DNA of 10,198 nucleotides from Bacillota bacterium. Lineage in GTDB: Bacteria; Bacillota; Clostridia; Oscillospirales; Ruminococcaceae. Shown piece by piece: positions 5,541 to 10,198 of this stretch. The stretch's first letter is position 1, and every line of letters begins with the position of its first letter. The stretch spans positions 1 through 10,198 of the forward strand of contig JAEWWW010000138.1 of NCBI GenBank assembly GCA_023396215.1. The letters run 5' to 3'. A program made the translations under genes and the position numbers. The notes beneath the pieces are model-generated. The model made no database searches, was not told the DNA's origin, and saw nothing but the letters and a program-made list of their open reading frames with translations.

Positions 5541-6416
5541 CTACAGGATGGTGATGCTCCAGCGGTTGACATAACGGCCGCCGGGGGCAAGGCGGATGAG
5601 GTCCTCTTTCTGCTCAAGGTCGGTGATTTGGTCACAGCGCCCGGGCAGGCTGGCCCAAGGCTCGATGCAGACATAAGGGGCCTCGGTTTTGGGCCGGTGC
5701 CACAGGGCAAGGTAGGGCATATCGGGGAAATCCACCTGCACCGCCCTGCCGCCCTTGTCGCTTTTCAGCGTCACCGAGCGGCAGATATCGCTGAATATCA
5801 GCGCGTCGTTGTCAAACAGGTCGTGCCGCAGCGGCAGCCTCCGGTCGTCCTCAAGAGGGTAGGGCTTTTTATCGCCGGTGGCGAGGCAGGCGTCGGTGAA
5901 TATCTGCAGGTTGGGGGTGTGGGGCTGGGCAAACTCGAGGCAGCAATCCTCAAAGGCCGGGCCGTCCTCCAGCGGAACATAAAAGCCGGGGTGGCCGCCC
6001 ACGCCGAAATAGAGGGGCTTTTCGCCGGGGTTGTGCACCCGGTACTCTATCGCCAGCTTGCTTCCAACAAGGGTGTAGGCAATCTGATACTCAAAGGCAA
6101 AGGGGTACATCTGGCGGGTTTCCTCGCTGTCGCGCAGGGTGAACACCAGCGTATCGGCGGTTTGCCCGGTGCATTCCAGCTGAGATTTCTTGACAAAGCC
6201 GTGCAGTGGAATCTCGTAGCTTTTGCCCTCATAGGTGTACCGGCTCTCCAGCAGCCGCCCCACAACGGGAAAAAGGTTTGTGGCGCGGCTTGCCCAATAG
6301 GCGGGGTCGCCCTGCCAGAGATAATGGGTGCCATCGGGGGTCTGGATGCTCATCAGCTCTCCCCCCGCGCTTTCCACCTCGATGGCAAGCTGGGTGTTTT
6401 GCAGTGTATGACGCAT
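5541..6416 (-). CDS. Aldose 1-epimerase family protein (LacX-like mutarotase)
   Basis: This 291-residue cytosolic protein of the galactose-mutarotase-like fold should interconvert alpha and beta anomers of a free or phosphorylated aldose. Visible landmarks are TNLFPVVGRL (46-55), LHGF with H72, GGHPGFYVP (140-148) with the probable catalytic H142, and CIEPW (250-254) with E252 as probable general base. This pattern fits the LacX-like group of aldose 1-epimerases. The ATG at 6416 has GGAGA about 8 bases upstream, and only 20 bases separate it from the stop of the isomerase-kinase gene, so it is the second gene of that operon and ends at the shared terminator at 5490-5519. Context suggests it supplies the right anomer of mannose or glucose to the kinase. 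It is GC-rich like its operon partner. Confidence 0.9.
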   Translation of the reverse strand: MRHTLQNTQLAIEVESAGGELMSIQTPDGTHYLWQGDPAYWASRATNLFPVVGRLLESRYTYEGKSYEIPLHGFVKKSQLECTGQTADTLVFTLRDSEETRQMYPFAFEYQIAYTLVGSKLAIEYRVHNPGEKPLYFGVGGHPGFYVPLEDGPAFEDCCLEFAQPHTPNLQIFTDACLATGDKKPYPLEDDRRLPLRHDLFDNDALIFSDICRSVTLKSDKGGRAVQVDFPDMPYLALWHRPKTEAPYVCIEPWASLPGRCDQITDLEQKEDLIRLAPGGRYVNRWSITIL

Positions 6417-6436
6417 AAGTTAATCTCCTTTTCCTA

Positions 6437-8311
6437 TTACAGCAGCAGCGCGGCTGCGCCGCATACCCCTGCATCGTTACCAAGAGCCGCTATCCCCAGC
6501 TCCACCTTGGGGCCAAGGTCGCCGCCAAAGATGCGCTGTGCCACCTTTTCACGCAGCGGCAGCAACAGGCCCTCGCCCTCGTTGCTGATGCCGCCCCCTA
6601 TCAGGATAGCCTGCGGGCGGAAGATATTCGCAATGCTGGCAAGCCCCTCGCCCAGATAAGAGATGTAGTTTTCCACCACCTGCGCCGCCGCCGGGTCGGT
6701 GTGGCGGCAGTCGAAGGGGATGCGCCCGTTCATTTTTTCGATATCGCCACCCGGCAGGTGCTTCCACATCTCGCTTTCGGGGTGGGCCAGCGCGGCTTTT
6801 TTCGCATCCCGTATCAGTGCCGTAGCCGAGGCATAGGCTTCGAGGCAGCCCTTGCGCCCGCAGGTGCAGAGCTCGCCATCCATCTGTATCGCCATGTGGC
6901 CCAGCTCGGCCCCTGCCCCATGGTTGCCCTCAAACAGGCGGCCGCCGATGACAATGCCGCCGCCGAGGCCGGTGCCAAGGGTGATAAACACCACGTCGTC
7001 GTACTGCTTGCCCGCGCCAAACTTCACCTCGCCGATGCCGGCGGCGTTGGCGTCGTTGGTGATGCGGATGTTGGTGTCAAACCGCTTTTTCAGCAGCTCG
7101 ACGATGGGCACATCCTTCCACCTGAGGTTGTTGGAATAGGCCACCCGGCCGTTCTGCCCGTCTATGATGCCGGGGATGCCCATACCGATGCCCTCGGTGT
7201 CGGCCAGCGTCAGCCCCGCCTCTGCAAGCAGGCTCTCCACCAGATTGCCCACGTTGTTAATGACATGCCCGCTGCCCAAATGCGCCTCGCAGGCCACCTT
7301 TTTCTTTGCCATAAAGCGCCCTTCCTCATCCAGAATAGCGCCCTTTATGTCGGTGCCGCCGATATCGATGCCGATATAGTATCTCACCAGCTTGGTCAGC
7401 ACAAAGCGGCTTTTTCCGGTGACAGTCACTGCCCCCAGCCCGGCAGGAGCAAAGAAGCTCTCCCCCTTCTGGAAGCTGTGCTCACCGATGCTGCCGCTGC
7501 CCTCCACGAAGGTCAGGCTGGCAAAGCTGCGCCCGTCCACCTCAAAGGTAACGGTATCGTCGCACTCATATTCATAAACAGAAAAATAGCGGTTGGCCGC
7601 CAACTGACGGATGCCGGGGGCGATCTGCCGTTTGCCGTCCTCCGCCCGGTAAGGGGTCAGGGTCGAAACCGCTTTGGCCTGCTCGATGTGCAGCTCGCGC
7701 AGGTTGCCGTGCTCGTCGCGGCGGTTGAAGTCGTAAACGCGGTAGGTGATGTTGCTGTTCTGCTGCACCTCCAACACAAGAAGACCCTCGCAGATGGCAT
7801 GCACCGTGCCCGCGGGGATGAAGTAGCTCTCCCCCGGCTTGACGGGGTAAAAGTTCAGCAGCTCCTCCAGCCTGTTTTCCTCGATATGGCGGCTGTACTG
7901 CTCGGGGGTGACCTCCTGCTTCATGCCGCAGTAGATGCCCGCCCCCTCTTTAGCGGCGAGGATGTACCACATCTCGGTCTTTCCCAGCTCGCCCTCATGG
8001 GCAAGGGCGTATGGATCGGAGGGGTGCACCTGCAGCGACAGGTTTTGCCCCGCGTCAATCAGCTTAACCATGGCGGGAAAGCGGTCGAACCCCTGCCCGT
8101 TGACGCCGTAGTCGGCCTTGGTAATCACATCGGCCAGCGCCTGCCCCTGCTTTTCACCCGCCGCAATGGTGGTTTTGCCCGCCTCGTGCATCGAAAGCTC
8201 CCAGCTTTCGCCAAGGGTGGGGCCCGTATGGTTTTTATTCCAGTTTTTTATCAGCTCTGTTCCGCCCCACAGATAGTCAATCAAAGCCGGTTTGAGTTTA
8301 TAAAGCTCCAT
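6437..8311 (-). CDS. Fusion: class I mannose-6-phosphate isomerase + ROK family sugar kinase
   Basis: One uninterrupted 624-codon frame encodes two enzymes. Residues 1-308 are a short-type class I mannose-6-P isomerase: zinc ligands in SLQVHP (Q94, H96), KTEMWY (E113) and IPAGTVHAI (H171), plus NITYRVYDFNRRD with R191. Residues 309-624 are a full-length ROK kinase: DIGGTDIKGA (316-325), NDANAAGIGE with catalytic D420, LGTGLGGGI (445-453), and the zinc site H472, C482, C484, C489 in the GHMAIQMDGELCTCGRKGC region. Together they would phosphorylate a hexose and convert mannose-6-P to fructose-6-P. ATG 8311 was chosen because the isomerase fold begins there; the 19 extra upstream codons lack family similarity. 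The RBS is mediocre (GGGAG, 11 bases away). Valine 309 is encoded by GTG exactly where a separate kinase would start. Kinase sugar specificity is not readable. Confidence 0.92.
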   Translation of the reverse strand: MELYKLKPALIDYLWGGTELIKNWNKNHTGPTLGESWELSMHEAGKTTIAAGEKQGQALADVITKADYGVNGQGFDRFPAMVKLIDAGQNLSLQVHPSDPYALAHEGELGKTEMWYILAAKEGAGIYCGMKQEVTPEQYSRHIEENRLEELLNFYPVKPGESYFIPAGTVHAICEGLLVLEVQQNSNITYRVYDFNRRDEHGNLRELHIEQAKAVSTLTPYRAEDGKRQIAPGIRQLAANRYFSVYEYECDDTVTFEVDGRSFASLTFVEGSGSIGEHSFQKGESFFAPAGLGAVTVTGKSRFVLTKLVRYYIGIDIGGTDIKGAILDEEGRFMAKKKVACEAHLGSGHVINNVGNLVESLLAEAGLTLADTEGIGMGIPGIIDGQNGRVAYSNNLRWKDVPIVELLKKRFDTNIRITNDANAAGIGEVKFGAGKQYDDVVFITLGTGLGGGIVIGGRLFEGNHGAGAELGHMAIQMDGELCTCGRKGCLEAYASATALIRDAKKAALAHPESEMWKHLPGGDIEKMNGRIPFDCRHTDPAAAQVVENYISYLGEGLASIANIFRPQAILIGGGISNEGEGLLLPLREKVAQRIFGGDLGPKVELGIAALGNDAGVCGAAALLL

Positions 8312-8333
8312 TCTATCTACCGCTCCCTGTTTG

Positions 8334-8366
8334 GCCGGCGGGCAAAGGCGCAGACCCCCGCCCGGC
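8334..8366 (-). other. Leader hairpin upstream of the isomerase-kinase gene
   Basis: GCCGGCGGG (8334-8342) pairs with CCCGCCCGGC (8357-8366), allowing one bulge, giving a very stable GC stem in the predicted 5' leader on the minus strand, about 20 bases before the start codon. It could limit ribosome access or protect the message end. Confidence 0.4.
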
Positions 8367-8382
8367 ATAGCCGTAATGATGC

Positions 8383-8410
8383 CCCGCTTGCCGGCGGAGC
8401 GGGCTTTTTT
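8383..8410 (+). terminator. Terminator-like hairpin with T-run, plus strand
   Basis: CCCGCT (8383-8388) and AGCGGG (8398-8403) form a 6-bp stem followed, one base later, by six T residues (8405-8410) on the plus strand. No plus-strand gene precedes it for nearly 3 kb, so it would stop antisense transcription through the isomerase-kinase gene before it reaches pyrB. On the minus strand the same stem lies near the 5' end of the leader. Confidence 0.45.
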
Positions 8411-8421
8411 GCACCCTCTTA

Positions 8422-8450
8422 ATCTTAGCTTTTGTAAAGGGATGTGTCAA
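8422..8450 (-). promoter_or_regulatory. Promoter for the isomerase-kinase / epimerase operon
   Basis: On the minus strand a consensus TTGACA (8445-8450) and TAAGAT (8422-8427) are separated by exactly 17 bases. Transcription would start near 8415, giving a structured leader of about 100 bases. A perfect palindrome, CCAATATTGG (8473-8482), lies 22 bases upstream of the -35 and could be a regulator site. Confidence 0.75.
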
Positions 8451-8524
8451 TCTTTAGGGGCTGCAAAAGCCGCCAATATTGGATATTTAGAACGGTAAAG
8501 GGGCAATTTTCCGGGAGGCGGCCG

Positions 8525-8546
8525 GCGGCCCCCGTTTTGGGGCCGC
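8525..8546. repeat. GC-rich inverted repeat, 8-bp stem
   Basis: GCGGCCCC (8525-8532) pairs with GGGGCCGC (8539-8546) around CGTTTT. It is followed on the plus strand by AAAAATGATTTTTT, so it could act as a weak terminator insulating the pyrB promoter from the left, or as a DNA-level element between the two divergent promoters. Confidence 0.4.
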
Positions 8547-8580
8547 AAAAATGATTTTTTCGCAAAAGCAGCATAAAATC

Positions 8581-8609
8581 TTGTCATTTTTCCCCGATGC
8601 TGGTATGAT
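8581..8609 (+). promoter_or_regulatory. Promoter for pyrB
   Basis: TTGTCA (8581-8586) and TATGAT (8604-8609) are spaced 17 bases apart, with a TGG just before the -10 (extended type). The predicted start near 8616 leaves a leader of about 93 bases ending in AGGAGG. No PyrR-binding loop consensus or terminator/antiterminator pair is recognised in the leader, so pyrimidine attenuation is not supported. Confidence 0.75.
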
Positions 8610-8708
8610 ATTCGGTAAAGAAAAATACCACGGGACAGGCCCAAAATCCGCCTTGGTTGGACGCACCCTTATACCGACCAATATCCCTTTTGTCAGGAGG
8701 CCAGCGTT

Positions 8709-9770
8709 ATGAATTCACGCCATTTAATCGACCTGAATGACTTTTCACAGCAGGATTTGGACACTATAATCAAGATGGCCAAAGAGATTCGCCAATGGCC
8801 CGACTACTATTACGGCGCCTGTCAGGGCAAAATTATGTCCACCCTGTTTTATGAGCCTTCGACCCGCACCCAGATGTCTTTTCAGACGGCGATGCTGCGG
8901 CTGGGCGGGCGTATCATCGGGTTTGATAACCCGCTGAACTCCTCGGTGGCCAAGGGCGAAAACATTAAGGATACCATTAAGGTGATGGGGGGATACTCCG
9001 ACATCATCGTTATGCGCAGTCCGGTGGAGGGGGCATCCAAGGCGGCTGCGCTTTTTGCCGACCGCCCGCTGATTAACGCCGGGGACGGCGGCCACCTGCA
9101 CCCCACCCAGACGCTGACCGATATGGTGACCCTCATGGGCGAAAAAGGCACCCTGACCGGCCTGTGCATCGGCCTTTGCGGCGACCTGAAAAACGGGCGA
9201 ACGGTGCATTCGCTGGTGAAAACCCTCTGCAAGATGGGCAACCGCTTTGTGCTGATATCCACCCCGCAGCTCACCCTGCCCCACTACCTCAAGGAGCTGA
9301 TGGACAGCCACGGCTGCCCCTATCAGGAGGTGGCCAGCCTGGAGGAGGCCATGCCGCTGCTGGACGTGCTGTATATGACCCGCATCCAGAAGGAGCGCTT
9401 TGCCTCGGCCGAGGAATATGAAAGCCAAAAGAACGTCTATATTCTCGACGCCCCCAAGCTGCTGCGGGCGCGGCAGGATTTAACCATCCTGCACCCGCTG
9501 CCCCGTGTGGACGAGATTGCCATCGAGGTGGACGACGACCCCCGCGCAAAATACTTTGAGCAGGCGGCCTACGGCGTTTATGCCCGCATGGCGCTGGTTA
9601 TCCACATGCTGCAAAACGACAACAAGCGCGGCATTCCCCTTTCGGAGCCGCAGGAGGGGGCGCGCTGCCAAAACCCCCGCTGCGTTACCCAAAACGAGGG
9701 CTATCTGCCCAAAACCTTTGCCCGCGTGGGCCAAAAGCTGGTTTGCGATTTTTGCGAGCACAGCCTATAA
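8709..9770 (+). CDS. pyrB: Aspartate carbamoyltransferase catalytic chain with PyrI-like zinc tail
   Basis: This 353-residue protein joins carbamoyl phosphate and L-aspartate to give N-carbamoyl-L-aspartate, the committed step of pyrimidine synthesis, in the cytosol. Catalytic motifs are all present: STRT (51-54) for carbamoyl phosphate, the 80s loop SSVAKGE (78-84), INAGDGGHLHPTQTL (122-136), GDLKNGRTVHS (158-168) and the 240s-type loop LHPLPRVDEI (261-270). A catalytic chain normally ends near residue 305-310. Here about 45 residues follow, with C320-x4-C325-x20-C346-x2-C349 and the words CQNPRC and CDFC, closely resembling the zinc domain at the end of the separate regulatory chain PyrI. 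The PyrI nucleotide-binding domain is missing, and no pyrI lies immediately downstream. AGGAGG is 8 bases before the ATG at 8709. The catalytic assignment is very secure; the role of the tail is inferred. Confidence 0.95.
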   Translation: MNSRHLIDLNDFSQQDLDTIIKMAKEIRQWPDYYYGACQGKIMSTLFYEPSTRTQMSFQTAMLRLGGRIIGFDNPLNSSVAKGENIKDTIKVMGGYSDIIVMRSPVEGASKAAALFADRPLINAGDGGHLHPTQTLTDMVTLMGEKGTLTGLCIGLCGDLKNGRTVHSLVKTLCKMGNRFVLISTPQLTLPHYLKELMDSHGCPYQEVASLEEAMPLLDVLYMTRIQKERFASAEEYESQKNVYILDAPKLLRARQDLTILHPLPRVDEIAIEVDDDPRAKYFEQAAYGVYARMALVIHMLQNDNKRGIPLSEPQEGARCQNPRCVTQNEGYLPKTFARVGQKLVCDFCEHSL

Positions 9771-9781
9771 AATGGTATAAT
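9752..9781 (+). promoter_or_regulatory. Possible promoter for the downstream membrane protein
   Basis: TTGCGA (9752-9757) and an extended TGG-TATAAT (9773-9781) with an 18-base spacer sit across the end of pyrB. The transcript would begin near 9788, only 8 bases before the ATG at 9796 and after its GAGAGG. The promoter is therefore only compatible with that start as a nearly leaderless message, but fits the alternative GTG at 9817. Confidence 0.4.
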
Positions 9782-9795
9782 GAGAGGTGCCACAT

Positions 9796-10198
9796 ATGCC
9801 GAAAGGTGAAGTAAGCGTGCAAAAAGAAATAAGTCTGCCAAGACTGCTTTGTCTTATCTTTATTCCCACGCTTATATTGACCGCAGCTTATATTTTCATA
9901 GGGCTTTCGAGAAATGCAATCCCATCGCTTTTGCTGTATACAATCCCTGCCATTTCACTATTTTTTCTTCTGGCCGCTGTCATCTTATTTCCCATTGAAA
10001 TAGGCGTCGTTCTGTATGCAAGCAAAAGGGAATATGGAAGCTTCTCATTGAAAAGCGCCTTTTCGCGCCATGACAAAATGAGCTGGTGGAAAATACTTTT
10101 ATGGGGGTTTTTGCTTTTTGGTTTTGCAGGCATTGTGTCTGTAACCATCGCACCTTTGGAAAATAGCCTGCTTGCTCCGATTTCCGGTCGCTTAACAC
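9796..10198 (+). CDS. Membrane protein, N-terminus of a probable CPBP-family intramembrane protease (runs off the right edge)
   Basis: The frame is open from ATG 9796 to the window end (134 complete codons). After a short polar start come hydrophobic segments at about residues 17-36, 43-66 and 100-120, with a loop containing YASKREYGSFSLKSAFSRHD and then KMSWWKILLWGFLLFGFAG. The layout and the later segment ending VTIAPLENSLLAP resemble the region before the catalytic part of CPBP (Abi/CAAX-type) membrane metalloproteases. The diagnostic EExxxR and HxxxH/N motifs would lie beyond the edge, so the assignment rests on resemblance only. GAGAGG is 8 bases before ATG 9796; GTG 9817 with AAAGGTG at 9802 is an alternative start. 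It follows pyrB by 25 bases, so read-through is possible. Its codons are more AT-rich than those of pyrB. Confidence 0.6.
   Translation, partial: MPKGEVSVQKEISLPRLLCLIFIPTLILTAAYIFIGLSRNAIPSLLLYTIPAISLFFLLAAVILFPIEIGVVLYASKREYGSFSLKSAFSRHDKMSWWKILLWGFLLFGFAGIVSVTIAPLENSLLAPISGRLT

Noticed and set aside
5526..6659. Plus-strand 377-codon open frame
   Set aside because: Antisense to the epimerase-like gene and the end of the kinase, with no family features.
6701..8422. Plus-strand 573-codon open frame
   Set aside because: It mirrors the isomerase-kinase gene, whose catalytic motifs are complete on the minus strand; long antisense frames are common in GC-rich coding DNA.
8616..8708. PyrR-type attenuator or pyrimidine riboswitch in the pyrB leader
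   Set aside because: No PyrR-binding loop consensus and no terminator/antiterminator pair can be seen in the roughly 93-base leader.
8745..9428. Minus-strand 227-codon open frame
   Set aside because: Antisense shadow of pyrB, whose active-site motifs are intact on the plus strand.

Overview
The window reads as chromosomal DNA from an anaerobic, mid-GC Firmicute, most likely a gut-type Clostridia (Oscillospiraceae/Lachnospiraceae-like). This is an inference from strong GGAGG ribosome binding sites, sigma-A-type promoters, the gene families present and compact divergent operons; no rRNA or other taxonomic marker is present. Base composition shifts along the window: about 3400-5440 is AT-rich, whereas 5540-9770 is clearly GC-rich with GC-ending codons.

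Left part (1-4308) is a catabolic locus. On the minus strand a polytopic transporter (2100-3413) is followed, after a 388-base non-coding stretch full of inverted repeats, by a xylose-isomerase-like TIM-barrel protein (932-1711). After 26 more bases comes the N-terminal 301 residues of a hydantoinase/oxoprolinase-family ATP-dependent enzyme (1-905, running off the left edge). A DeoR-family repressor (3568-4308) is transcribed divergently from the transporter. Good promoters face both ways in the 154-base gap, and palindromic operator candidates sit at the transporter promoter. The substrate cannot be read from the sequence; the set looks like import plus conversion of a small sugar-derived or cyclic amide compound.

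Middle part (4309-5540) holds a 316-base gap with a nested inverted repeat and a GC-rich structured block, a GNAT acetyltransferase (4625-5146), a 65-residue two-helix membrane protein (5243-5440) and a perfect 30-base palindromic bidirectional terminator (5490-5519).

Right part (5541-8450) is a minus-strand hexose operon. It begins with a single 624-codon gene fusing mannose-6-phosphate isomerase (residues 1-308) to a ROK-family sugar kinase (309-624), followed 20 bases later by an aldose 1-epimerase-like protein. Mutarotation, phosphorylation and mannose-6-P/fructose-6-P isomerisation would funnel free hexoses to glycolysis. The fusion joint coincides exactly with the kinase's expected GTG start.

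The divergent gene (8709-9770) is an aspartate carbamoyltransferase catalytic chain carrying a C-terminal four-cysteine zinc tail like that of the PyrI regulatory chain, without the nucleotide-binding PyrI domain. The window ends inside a membrane protein (9796 onward) resembling the N-terminus of CPBP-type intramembrane proteases.

The points most worth a second look are the PMI-ROK fusion with its GTGA scar, the PyrB with a zinc tail, the unassigned hydantoinase/TIM-barrel/transporter/DeoR locus, and two structured non-coding blocks (1761-2074 and 4345-4520) that may be dispersed repeats. No phage, CRISPR, tRNA, rRNA or transposase was seen.
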